Source: Thermoanaerobaculia bacterium (lineage in GTDB: Bacteria > Acidobacteriota > Thermoanaerobaculia > Multivoradales > JAHEKO01). From it: a stretch of 64,000 nt of DNA. Positions 9,058 to 17,263 of this stretch are shown here, in pieces. A program made the position numbers and the translations under genes. Under the pieces are notes generated by a model. It was not told where the DNA came from. It saw only the letters and a program-made list of their open reading frames with translations, and did no database searches. The stretch covers positions 79,807 to 143,806 of the forward strand of contig CAMYOG010000026.1 in assembly GCA_947259925.1 (NCBI GenBank), in the 5' to 3' direction. The number at the start of each line of letters is the position of its first letter. The first letter of the stretch is position 1.

Positions 9058-9762
9058 ATGACCGTCCCTCCCCAAGCGCCTGCCCTCATCCGAATCCGGG
9101 GCCTGTCGAAGACCTATCGCGAGGGGCCCGAGGAGCACGTCGTCCTCGATTCCGCGGAGGCCGACATCCAGGCCGGCGAGCTGGTGGTGCTGCTCGGCCG
9201 CAGCGGCTCGGGCAAGTCGACGCTGCTCAACCTGCTGAGCGGCATCGACATACCGACCGCCGGCGAGGTGGTCATCGACGGCGTCGCCCTGACCGAGCTC
9301 TCGGAGCGTGAGCGGACGCTCTTTCGCCGCCGGCGGATCGGCTTCGTCTTCCAGTTCTTCAATCTGATCCCGACGCTCACGGTCGAGGAGAACCTGCTCC
9401 TGCCGATCGAGCTCAAGGGCAGGCCGGCCGACGCCGACCGCGACCGGATCGTCGAGCTGCTGCGAGCCGTCGGCCTAGAGAGCCGGATGAAAAGCTTCCC
9501 GGAGCGTCTCTCCGGCGGCGAGCGCCAACGGGTGGCGATCGCCCGGGCGCTCATCCACGACCCCGATCTGGTCCTCGCGGACGAGCCGACCGGCAACCTT
9601 GACCTCGAGACCGGGCTCGAAGTGCTCGAGCTGCTCGACCGGCTGACCCGGCAGGCCGGAAAGACGATGGTCATGGCGACCCACAGCCGCCAGGTGGTCG
9701 GCGTCGCCGATCGAATCCTCAGAATCGAAGACGGCCGGCTGGTCGAAGCCTCGGTGCGATGA
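9058..9762 (+). CDS. ABC transporter ATP-binding protein (LolD/MacB/AttE type)
   Basis: A 234-residue ATPase. The ATG at 9058 is chosen because GGAG precedes it by a few bases and the longer frame only adds junk-like sequence overlapping the divergent promoter region. Walker [11 protein letters not shown]-loop VFQFFN, signature LSGGE and Walker [13 protein letters not shown] are all intact. The sequence is typical of type VII ABC systems that couple to FtsX-fold permeases and move lipids or lipoproteins or drive periplasmic machines. Its stop overlaps the permease start as ATGA. Confidence 0.93.
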   Translation: MTVPPQAPALIRIRGLSKTYREGPEEHVVLDSAEADIQAGELVVLLGRSGSGKSTLLNLLSGIDIPTAGEVVIDGVALTELSERERTLFRRRRIGFVFQFFNLIPTLTVEENLLLPIELKGRPADADRDRIVELLRAVGLESRMKSFPERLSGGERQRVAIARALIHDPDLVLADEPTGNLDLETGLEVLELLDRLTRQAGKTMVMATHSRQVVGVADRILRIEDGRLVEASVR

Positions 9763-12305
9763 GCCCGGTTCTCCGTCGCCTCAGCCGCCGGCACTTCACC
9801 CGTCACCCCTGGCAGGCGCTGCTGGCGGTGCTCGGAGTCGGACTGGGCGTCGCCGTCGTGGTCTCGATCGACCTGGCGAATGCCAGCGCCTTGCGCGCTT
9901 TCAGGCTCTCGTCCGAGGCGGTCACCGGCAAGGCGACCCACCGGCTGGTCGCCGGCCCGGCCGGGATGCCCGAGGAGCTCTTCGTACGGCTGCGCGTCGA
10001 CCATCGGCTGCGGCCGTCGGCCCCGGTCGTCTCCGGCTACGTCGGCGTGACCGACCGACCGGGCCGGACTCTGCGGCTCCTCGGGCTCGACCCCTTCAGC
10101 GAAGCCGGCTTCCGCACCTATCTGGAGCGGGACACCGCTCAGGTCGAGCTCGATCGCTTCCTGACCGCGCCGGACACGGTCTGGCTCGCCCCGGGCACCG
10201 GCGCCGATCTCGGCGTCGGGCCGGGCGACCCCCTCGACCTCGAGCTGGCGGGCATGCCGCGACGGGTCCGGATCGGCGGTCTCCTGGAACCGCACGAGCT
10301 GCGAGCGGAGTCGCTAAACGACATCCTGGTGGCCGACATCTCGACCGCCCAGGAGCTGCTCGACTTCCAGGGCCGGCTGTCGCGGATCGAGCTGATCCTG
10401 GCGGACGACGGCGAGGCGCGCCTGCGCGAGCTGGCCGCTGCGCTTCCACCGGGCGTGACCCTCGAGCGTGCCGGCTCGGCCGGCACGACCGGCGAGCGGA
10501 TGACCGGCGCCTTCCGCACCAATCTCCAGGCGCTCAGCCTGCTGGCGCTGCTGTGCGGAGCCTTCCTGATCTACAACACCGTGACCTTCGCCGTGCTGCA
10601 GCGCCGCCGGCTGTTCGGCACGCTGCGCGCCCTCGGCGTCACCCGGCGCGAGCTGTTCACCCTGATCCTGGGCGAGGCGGCCGCGATCGGCGCGGTCGGT
10701 GCGGCGCTCGGTCTGGCCGGAGGCGTCTGGCTGGGACGCGGTCTGGTCGGCCAGGTGACCCGGACCATCAACGACCTCTACTTCGCGGTCGCGGTCCAAA
10801 GCCTCGATCTCGATCCGTTCGTGCTCGCCAAGGGCGCTGTCCTCGCCGTCGGCGCCTCTCTGATCGCCGCTCTGGCCCCGGCCGTCGAAGCGACCTCGAC
10901 CTCGCCCCGGTCGGCACTCGATCGCGCCGAGCTCGAGAGCCGGACCCACCGGGCGGTGCCCAGGGCGAGCGCCGCCGGTCTCGCCCTGCTCGCGGTCGGC
11001 GCCGTCCTCCTCCTGCTGCCGTCCTCCGGTCTACCGGCCAGCTTCGCCGGGCTCTTCCTGCTGCTGCTCGGCTTCGCGCTGCTCACCCCGGCAGCGACGA
11101 TGCTCCTGATCGCTATCCTGACACCGGTCGCCGGTCTGCTCTTCGGACAGCTCGGCCGGATCGGTGGGCGGGGCGTCGTGGCCGCGCTGAGCCGTACCGC
11201 CGTGGCGATCAGCGCGCTGATGATCGCGGTTTCGGTCATCGTCGGCGTCGACGTGATGGTGCGGAGCTTCCGAACGACCGTCGAGGGCTGGCTCGAGTAC
11301 TCGCTACCCGCGGACCTCTACCTCTCCGCCGGGTCGGCTCCCACCGGCTCCCTGGACGGAGTGCGCCCCGGGTTCGACGCGGAGTTCGTCGAGCGGCTCG
11401 GCGTCCTGGACGGCGTCGAAGCGATGAGCACCCTGCGACAGACCACCGTCCGCACCGCGAGCGGCGACACCCGTCTGATCGCGGTCGATCTCGACGCTCG
11501 CTCGTTCGGCTCGTTCGCGTTCAAGGAGGGCGACCGGCAGGAGATCTGGCCGGCGTTCGAGCGTGGCGCGGCGGCGATCGTCTCCGAGCCGTACGCCTCT
11601 CGCACCGGCGTGACCCGGGGATCGGAGATCGCCTTCGAGACCCCTGCCGGCCGGCGCACCTGGCCGGTGCTCGGGGTCTATTTCGATTACGCGTCGGAGC
11701 TGGGCGCGGTGACGATCTCGCGCCGAGCGTACGTCGACCTCTGGGGCGATCAGTCGGTCACCGCGATCTCCATCCGCGCGCTTCCCGGCACCGACGTCGC
11801 CGTCCTCGAGGAAGCGATCCGCGCGGCCGGCGGCGAGCGGCGGCTGCTGATGCGTTCCAATCAGGCGATTCGCGACGACTCGCTGCGAGTCTTCGACCGC
11901 ACGTTCGTCATCACCGGAACGCTCCGCCTGCTGGCGACCCTGGTCGCGTTCGTCGGCGTCCTGAGTGCATTCATGGCACTCCAGCTGGAGCGCTCCCGGG
12001 AGCTCGGCGTCCTCCGAGCCCAGGGCCTCACGCCCGGCCAGCTCTGGCGCCTGGTGACCTCCCAGACCGGGTTGATGGGGCTGACCGCCGGCCTGCTGGC
12101 GCTCCCGGTCGGCATCACGACCGCCGCGGTGATGATCTACGTCATCAACCGGAGATCGTTCGGCTGGACCCTCGAGATGCAGCTCAGCCCGGAGCCGTTG
12201 CTGGCGGCGGTCGGCGTCGCGGTCGGAGCGGCGCTGATTGCCGGCGTCTATCCCGCCTACAGGATGTCGCAGACCCCACCGGCGGAGGCCCTTCGATCGG
12301 AATGA
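9759..12305 (+). CDS. FtsX-fold ABC transporter permease, double-domain type
   Basis: An 848-residue permease with an N-terminal membrane anchor (about residues 17-40), a large periplasmic domain, a first FtsX block (about 250-395), further helices around 400-500, a second periplasmic domain, and a C-terminal FtsX block (about 715-845, including [14 protein letters not shown]). This duplicated form works with a LolD-like ATPase as a mechanotransmission or lipid-moving complex in the inner membrane. Start and stop overlap both neighbours by four bases, so translation is coupled. Together with the next gene it matches the AttEFGH arrangement. Confidence 0.92.
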   Translation: MSPVLRRLSRRHFTRHPWQALLAVLGVGLGVAVVVSIDLANASALRAFRLSSEAVTGKATHRLVAGPAGMPEELFVRLRVDHRLRPSAPVVSGYVGVTDRPGRTLRLLGLDPFSEAGFRTYLERDTAQVELDRFLTAPDTVWLAPGTGADLGVGPGDPLDLELAGMPRRVRIGGLLEPHELRAESLNDILVADISTAQELLDFQGRLSRIELILADDGEARLRELAAALPPGVTLERAGSAGTTGERMTGAFRTNLQALSLLALLCGAFLIYNTVTFAVLQRRRLFGTLRALGVTRRELFTLILGEAAAIGAVGAALGLAGGVWLGRGLVGQVTRTINDLYFAVAVQSLDLDPFVLAKGAVLAVGASLIAALAPAVEATSTSPRSALDRAELESRTHRAVPRASAAGLALLAVGAVLLLLPSSGLPASFAGLFLLLLGFALLTPAATMLLIAILTPVAGLLFGQLGRIGGRGVVAALSRTAVAISALMIAVSVIVGVDVMVRSFRTTVEGWLEYSLPADLYLSAGSAPTGSLDGVRPGFDAEFVERLGVLDGVEAMSTLRQTTVRTASGDTRLIAVDLDARSFGSFAFKEGDRQEIWPAFERGAAAIVSEPYASRTGVTRGSEIAFETPAGRRTWPVLGVYFDYASELGAVTISRRAYVDLWGDQSVTAISIRALPGTDVAVLEEAIRAAGGERRLLMRSNQAIRDDSLRVFDRTFVITGTLRLLATLVAFVGVLSAFMALQLERSRELGVLRAQGLTPGQLWRLVTSQTGLMGLTAGLLALPVGITTAAVMIYVINRRSFGWTLEMQLSPEPLLAAVGVAVGAALIAGVYPAYRMSQTPPAEALRSE

Positions 12306-13429
12306 CCAGACTCGCCCAGGCCGGACTCGGCGCCGTGGCCCTGGCCGCGCTCATCGCCTGTGGATCGCGAGTCGAGGCGCCGCCGCCGAGCACCCTGGCC
12401 GTTGCCGAGCTGCTCGGTCCGGCCGACACCGCCGGCTTCGAGCGCGCGACCGGCGGTCGGGAGTTCCATTTCCCGGCCGACCACGGGCCGCACGACGGCT
12501 ACCGCACCGAGTGGTGGTACTACACCGGTAACCTGGCCGACCCGACGGGCCGCCGCTTCGGATACCAGCTGACCTTCTTCAGGAGCTCGCTGACGGCGAC
12601 TCCGGCAGAGAGGAGCTCCGCCTGGGGCGCGGATCAGGTCTTCATGGCGCACTTCACCGTCACCGACGTCGACCGCCAGCGCTTCGTCTCGCACGAGCGC
12701 TTCGCACGGCGTGCGCTCGGTCTGGCCGGCGCGCAGACCGAACCGTTCCGGATCTGGGTCGAGGACTGGTCCGCCCTGGGGGAGCCCGCAGGGAGCGTTC
12801 GTCTCCAGGCGCAAGCAGGCGATACCGAGATCGACCTGGAGGTCGGCAGCGGTAAGCCGCCGGTGCTGCAGGGCGACGCCGGGCTGAGCCAAAAAGGTGC
12901 CGGCCTTGGGAACGCTTCGTACTACTACTCGCAGACGCGGATGCCGACCGCGGGCCGGGTGTCGATCAGCGGCGAGAGTTTCGAGGTCTCCGGCGAGAGC
13001 TGGCTGGACCGCGAGTGGAGCACCAGCGTTCTCGAAGCGGGGCAGATCGGATGGGACTGGTTCTCCCTCCAACTCGACGACCGGCACGAGCTGATGGTCT
13101 ACGTCATCCGGCGCGAGGACGGCAGCGCCGATCCGAACAGCGCCGGGACGCTGGTCGAGCCGGACGGATCCTCCCGATCCGTCGAGCCGAGCCGGTGGCG
13201 TCTCGAGCCGACCGGCTCATGGACCAGCCCGGAGAGCGGTGCGCGCTATCCCTCCGGCTGGACGTTGAGCGTACCGACTGCAGGATTGGAGCTCGAGATC
13301 ACGCCGCTGGTAGTCGACCAGGAGCTGCGCCACACCTTCCGCTACTGGGAGGGAGCGGTGGCGGTGAGCGGCACCAGCGGCGGAGAGCCGATCACCGGGC
13401 GCGGCTACGTCGAGCTCACCGGTTACTGA
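12302..13429 (+). CDS. CrtC/AttH-family double-lipocalin lipoprotein
   Basis: A 375-residue protein starting at an ATG that overlaps the permease stop. The lipobox ALIACGS (Cys about residue 18) predicts an outer- or inner-membrane-anchored lipoprotein. The conserved FPADHGPHDGYRTEWWYYTGNL opening and SGESWLDREWS are hallmarks of the CrtC/AttH fold, two fused lipocalin-like barrels related to carotenoid 1,2-hydratase. Family members next to FtsX-type ABC genes are annotated AttH. It probably binds a hydrophobic ligand handled by the upstream ABC complex; hydratase activity is less likely without carotenoid genes. Confidence 0.87.
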   Translation: MTRLAQAGLGAVALAALIACGSRVEAPPPSTLAVAELLGPADTAGFERATGGREFHFPADHGPHDGYRTEWWYYTGNLADPTGRRFGYQLTFFRSSLTATPAERSSAWGADQVFMAHFTVTDVDRQRFVSHERFARRALGLAGAQTEPFRIWVEDWSALGEPAGSVRLQAQAGDTEIDLEVGSGKPPVLQGDAGLSQKGAGLGNASYYYSQTRMPTAGRVSISGESFEVSGESWLDREWSTSVLEAGQIGWDWFSLQLDDRHELMVYVIRREDGSADPNSAGTLVEPDGSSRSVEPSRWRLEPTGSWTSPESGARYPSGWTLSVPTAGLELEITPLVVDQELRHTFRYWEGAVAVSGTSGGEPITGRGYVELTGY

Positions 13430-13802
13430 GCAGGCCGCCCGGCTCGCCGAACGGTCCGTCGAGACCGATGGTGAAGAAGATCGACGCCAGCACGAACAGG
13501 ACGAACGCGAACATCCAGAGGAGCGGTTTCGGCTCGATGACCATGCCCCGGCTGCTCGCATGGTCCATCATCATCTCCGCCAGCAGGGAGTCCTTGGGGT
13601 TGTCGCCCGCGCGCAGCAACACCCAGGCGACGTACGCCTGCACCAGCGAGACGAGAGCGAAGAGCTCGGGGCTGATCCGAGGTCGAATCGGGTCGTCAGG
13701 CAGGTCGTAGCCGGCCAGCAGCCCGATACCGACTCCGACGACCACCGCGGTGCCGACCAGCCACAGCCTGGGCTGCAGGCTACTCCGCTGCTCGCTCTTC
13801 AC
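13416..13802 (-). CDS. small membrane protein, unknown function
   Basis: A 128-residue protein starting at a GTG that overlaps the stop of the radical SAM gene as GTGA, with GGAGA just upstream. It has three likely transmembrane helices (about residues 12-31, 45-62 and 95-113) and a short charged loop containing NPKDSLLAEMMMDHAS. No family is recognised. It is the last gene of the long minus-strand run and its end overlaps the end of the convergent AttH-like gene by 14 bases. Confidence 0.68.
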   Translation of the reverse strand: MKSEQRSSLQPRLWLVGTAVVVGVGIGLLAGYDLPDDPIRPRISPELFALVSLVQAYVAWVLLRAGDNPKDSLLAEMMMDHASSRGMVIEPKPLLWMFAFVLFVLASIFFTIGLDGPFGEPGGLLSNR

Positions 13803-14812
13803 CGTGTCTCCGCCTCCGGCACCGAGCAGAGGTGCGAGATCTCCTCGGGGATCCAGCGACCGAGCTGCTCCCGGCAGTAGCCGAGGAGCTCGCTCTCCAT
13901 CTCGTGCGGCAGCGAGATCATGCCGCCCGACTCGGCCTGCGGGCCGGCAAAGAGCGGCTCCTCGGGATAGAGGCGATACACCCGCTCGAAGTAGCTCTTC
14001 GGCAACCGGAAGACGCCGAGACTGATCGAGTGCAGCCGGGCAGGATCCAGGGCGTCGAAGACCGCCGCGAACAGATCGGCGTAGTCCGAGCGATACGACT
14101 CCCGGTAGAGCAGCGGATCGAACCGCAGGCCGATCTTCCAGCCCCGGCGCTGGAGATCGGCCACGACCTCGATCCGCCTGCGGACCGAGGGCACTCCCCA
14201 CTCGAACTGCTCGTGCATCGCCTCCGGGGTGAAGCTGAAGGCGACGACACAGTTGGCCAGCGGCTCGCGCTCGCGGAGCGCCGCGGCCTGGACGCTCTTG
14301 GTGCGGAGCTCCAGCCAGGCTTGCGGCCGCTCGGCGAAGAACGGCAGGAAGCTCTCTACGAAGCCGGTGATCGGCTCGAACGCCAGACTGTCGCAGTCGT
14401 ATCCGGAGAAGAACCAGCTCTCCCCCACCCGTTCCACGGTCTCGTCGATCTGGCGCTGGAAGTCCTCGTAGTTGACGAACAGGACGTAGTTCGCCGAGCG
14501 GAGCATCCCCTGCAGGAAGCAGTAGCGGCAGTCGTAGATGCAGTTCAGCATGTGCGAGAAGTAGTAGTTGCGCTCGCCGCCGATGCCATACCCGGGTGGC
14601 GTTTCGAGCACCTGGCCGCGGTGCTTGCGAGCGAGGATCAGTGCCGGCCGCCGCTTCTGCAGGCGGAAGTCCTGCGCCCTCGGATTGAACACCTCACCGT
14701 AGCGGCCGCACCGGACGACCTCGGCGTTCGGAAAGCGGCCGAGAATGGCGGCGGTCCGTGGGTGCCCGGCCACCTCGTCCTCGACGTAGATCCGCCGGAT
14801 CGCGCGGGTCAT
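13799..14812 (-). CDS. spore photoproduct lyase-like radical SAM protein
   Basis: A 337-residue radical SAM enzyme. The three iron-sulfur cysteines sit at residues 91, 95 and 98 in CIYDCRYC (CX3CX2C), the spacing and place seen in SplB, and a further Cys at residue 140 lies where SplB has its hydrogen-donating cysteine. The N-terminal part (FPNAEVVRCGRYGEVFNP) also follows SplB. SplB cleaves 5-thyminyl-5,6-dihydrothymine with an SAM-derived radical. Start ATG overlaps the nucleosidase stop and its own stop overlaps the next start. No sporulation genes are near, so the substrate may be another thymine photoproduct or a different lesion. Confidence 0.85.
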   Translation of the reverse strand: MTRAIRRIYVEDEVAGHPRTAAILGRFPNAEVVRCGRYGEVFNPRAQDFRLQKRRPALILARKHRGQVLETPPGYGIGGERNYYFSHMLNCIYDCRYCFLQGMLRSANYVLFVNYEDFQRQIDETVERVGESWFFSGYDCDSLAFEPITGFVESFLPFFAERPQAWLELRTKSVQAAALREREPLANCVVAFSFTPEAMHEQFEWGVPSVRRRIEVVADLQRRGWKIGLRFDPLLYRESYRSDYADLFAAVFDALDPARLHSISLGVFRLPKSYFERVYRLYPEEPLFAGPQAESGGMISLPHEMESELLGYCREQLGRWIPEEISHLCSVPEAETR

Positions 14813-15588
14813 ATCAGCTGTCGGAGCCCGCCGAGGACCGCCGCCGCCGAAGTCGCGTCGTCGAAGAACGTCGGCTCGATCCGGCGCCCCAGCGCTCCGA
14901 GGCGCCGCAACAGGCGCTCGAGCTGGCGCTCCTGGGTGACCGTGAAGTGCCAGCGTCCGACGTACTCGTTCAACCGCTCCGGCGAGCCGACGCGCTCGCC
15001 GAGAGCCGTGGCGATCGCAGTCAGCTCTCGGACGACCTTCTCGACCACCGGCAGGCCCTGCGCGATCAGCTCCCCGACCCTGGCCGCCGTCAGGCGCTCG
15101 GCCCGTTCGACACGATTGTCGGAGACCACTTTGAGCACCTGGACCAGCTCGGCGGTGGCGAACCGGAGCGCCGCCGGATAGAAGCCCGCGGCCTCCATCT
15201 CGTAGAGGAAGTCGCCCGTGAGCTCCCGCTCAACGTCGTCCACGGTCGTGACCTGGGCGCCGGCACAGGGCGGGTCGAAGACCGCGGGCGGATACCACGC
15301 CCGGCCGCTCTTCCGGTCGACGATCCTGCTGGCGAGCCGTAGCCCGCCGAGCGCCGCATCGCGGTGGCCGGCGATGCCGACGTTGATCCAGGCTCGGGGT
15401 CGCCGGCCTCGGCCCCCACCCAGGTGGTCGACCGCGGCCGCCGAAGCCGCCGACCCGACGCCGGAGACGATCAGCCGCACGGCTTCGCCCTGGTAGACCC
15501 GGAACGGCTGGCTGGCCGTCGGTCGGAGGCCGAAGTGCCGTACGATCGGGCGCGCCTCGGCGGCGAGAGCGACGACGATCGTGGTCAA
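14809..15588 (-). CDS. nucleoside phosphorylase/nucleosidase family protein (MTAN-like fold)
   Basis: A 259-residue protein starting at TTG, overlapping the GT2 stop as TTGA; no ATG or GTG exists at this end and GGGG lies about six bases upstream. VVALAAEARPIVRHFG, SGVGSAASAAAVDHL, WINVGIAGH and DFLYEMEAAGFYPAA with the substrate-binding Met-Glu are typical of the PNP_UDP_1 superfamily, which splits N-glycosidic bonds. Position between a glycosyltransferase and an SPL-like enzyme with tight overlaps suggests a shared role, for example salvage of 5'-deoxyadenosine or a nucleoside product, but this is inference. Confidence 0.8.
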   Translation of the reverse strand: MTTIVVALAAEARPIVRHFGLRPTASQPFRVYQGEAVRLIVSGVGSAASAAAVDHLGGGRGRRPRAWINVGIAGHRDAALGGLRLASRIVDRKSGRAWYPPAVFDPPCAGAQVTTVDDVERELTGDFLYEMEAAGFYPAALRFATAELVQVLKVVSDNRVERAERLTAARVGELIAQGLPVVEKVVRELTAIATALGERVGSPERLNEYVGRWHFTVTQERQLERLLRRLGALGRRIEPTFFDDATSAAAVLGGLRQLI

Positions 15589-16436
15589 GGCGACCCCACA
15601 GCCGACTCGTGCTCGAGCTCGGCGGCCCACCCCTGCGCGCGACGCCGGTACTCCGCCGCCTCGGCTCCTCTGCCGCGCTTGGCGGCGCCGGCGGCGAAGA
15701 CTCTGCTCTTCGCGACTGCCGTCTCGAGGGCGGCCCGCCGATCTCCCGCTCCGAGCCGGCCGGACGCGAGGATCTTCTCCAGAGCCCGGACCCGGAAGCG
15801 ATCGAGCCCCCAGACCGTGCGCGACAGCTGGTCGTCGTGGCCGCCGTACTTGACGACCAGGGGCTCGTCGACCAGCAGCACCGGGTGGCCCGCGCTCAGC
15901 CGCAGCCAGAGATCGTAGTCTTCGCACGCCGGCAGTGTTTCGTCGAAGCCGCCCAACGCCTCGAACAGCGAGCGATGGATGACGACCGCGGAGGGCGAGA
16001 TCGCGCACAGCGGCAAACACCTCCGGAAGACCCAGCCGCTCGGCTTGGCGTGGCGCCTACCCTGATTGACCCGCCGCCCGTCGCGGATCCAGATCTCGTC
16101 CGTGTGACAGATCCGCGCCTCGGGCTCGGCCGCCAGCGCCTGGAGCTGCCGCTCGAGCTTGGGCGGCAGCCACTCGTCGTCGGAGTCCAGAAACGCCAGC
16201 CACTCCCCCGCCGCGGCCCGCGCACCGCGGTTGCGGGCGGCGCTCACCCCGAGGTTGTCCTGGAAGAGGTAGCGCACGGTCGGGAACTCCGACGCGACCA
16301 GCTCCCGCGTGCCGTCACTCGACCCGTCGTCGACCACGATCACCTCGTCCGACCGCAGGCTCTGGCTCTGGACGGAGCTCAGAGCCCGCCGCAGTAGCGC
16401 CGCGCGATCGAACGTCGGGACGATGGTCGAGATCAC
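15585..16436 (-). CDS. family 2 glycosyltransferase
   Basis: A 283-residue GT-A enzyme starting at a GTG overlapping the stop of the upstream cyclase gene. It opens with STIVPTFDRAALLRRALSSV, has VVDDGSSDGT for nucleotide-sugar binding, GVSAARNRGA, and the DSDD metal-binding motif. ACEDYDLWLR near residue 180 is the usual acidic catalytic region. No transmembrane segment is seen, so it is cytoplasmic or peripheral. Acceptor and sugar are unknown; it is an odd partner for peptidase and radical SAM genes in the same run. Confidence 0.9.
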   Translation of the reverse strand: MISTIVPTFDRAALLRRALSSVQSQSLRSDEVIVVDDGSSDGTRELVASEFPTVRYLFQDNLGVSAARNRGARAAAGEWLAFLDSDDEWLPPKLERQLQALAAEPEARICHTDEIWIRDGRRVNQGRRHAKPSGWVFRRCLPLCAISPSAVVIHRSLFEALGGFDETLPACEDYDLWLRLSAGHPVLLVDEPLVVKYGGHDDQLSRTVWGLDRFRVRALEKILASGRLGAGDRRAALETAVAKSRVFAAGAAKRGRGAEAAEYRRRAQGWAAELEHESAVGSP

Positions 16437-17263
16437 GGGCTCGCGCTCGGTCGAGGCACGAGCGCCGCGATGCGCACCGGTCCGCCCGACCCGCCGGCGA
16501 TCTTCATCGGCAGGGCAATGACCCAGGCGCCGGTCGCCGGCAAGCGATCGAGGTTGGCGACGTTCTCCAGACCCGACACGTTCGCTTCGTTGGCGATCCG
16601 GTGGACGATGAAGTCGGTGGACGGGCCGTGGTCGATGCTCGCGGTATCGACCCCGAGCACCGCTACCCGGCGCGTCTCCACCAGGTGGCGCGCCGCCTGC
16701 TCGCCGTAGGCCGGGAAGTGCAGGTTCGAGGCGTCGCCTGGCGTGTCGTCGCCCAGGTAGCCCGCCCGATCGGGCCAACGCTCGGCCCAGCCGGTCCGGA
16801 GCAGGACGATCGCTCCCGCCGGCACTTCACCCAGTAGCGTTTCCCACGCCGCGACGTCCTCGCGCCTCAGCCGGTAGTCGGCGTCCTCGGCGGCCTGGGC
16901 AGAGACGTCGATGACCACGGCCGGTCCGACCAGCGTGTCGAGGGGAATCTCGTCGGCGGTCCAGCGCTCCGCCGCGAAGTGAATCGGGGCGTCGAGATGG
17001 GTACCGCCGTGCTCGGGCGTCGAGAACGCGTTGGCGGCGTAGAAGTAGCCGGCCTCGGTCTCGCCGTAGGCGAGCTCGCTGAGCTCGAACTCGGACGGCG
17101 AGGTCGGCCAGTAGACGGTGTCGGAATCGTAGGCATGCGAGAGATCGACCAACTCGTAGTTGACCAGGTCGATCGGCGGTCCCGGCGCTCGCTCGGCCGG
17201 CGGTGGCTCGGCGCAGCCGACAAGGGTGGCCAGTACTATGACCAGCAGGCTGACGTCTCTCAT
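16433..17263 (-). CDS. cyclase-family metal-dependent hydrolase, lipoprotein form
   Basis: A 276-residue protein whose ATG overlaps the stop of the S9 peptidase gene. The N-terminus is a lipoprotein signal (LATLVGC, Cys about residue 17). The cyclase/kynurenine-formamidase motif HGGTHLDAPIHF gives the metal ligands, and DLSHAYDSDTVYWP and GVDTASIDHG are also conserved. Characterised relatives hydrolyse N-formylkynurenine or isatin, or cyclise polyketides; an exported lipidated copy next to a secreted S9 peptidase suggests hydrolysis of an amide substrate outside the cytoplasm. Confidence 0.87.
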   Translation of the reverse strand: MRDVSLLVIVLATLVGCAEPPPAERAPGPPIDLVNYELVDLSHAYDSDTVYWPTSPSEFELSELAYGETEAGYFYAANAFSTPEHGGTHLDAPIHFAAERWTADEIPLDTLVGPAVVIDVSAQAAEDADYRLRREDVAAWETLLGEVPAGAIVLLRTGWAERWPDRAGYLGDDTPGDASNLHFPAYGEQAARHLVETRRVAVLGVDTASIDHGPSTDFIVHRIANEANVSGLENVANLDRLPATGAWVIALPMKIAGGSGGPVRIAALVPRPSASP

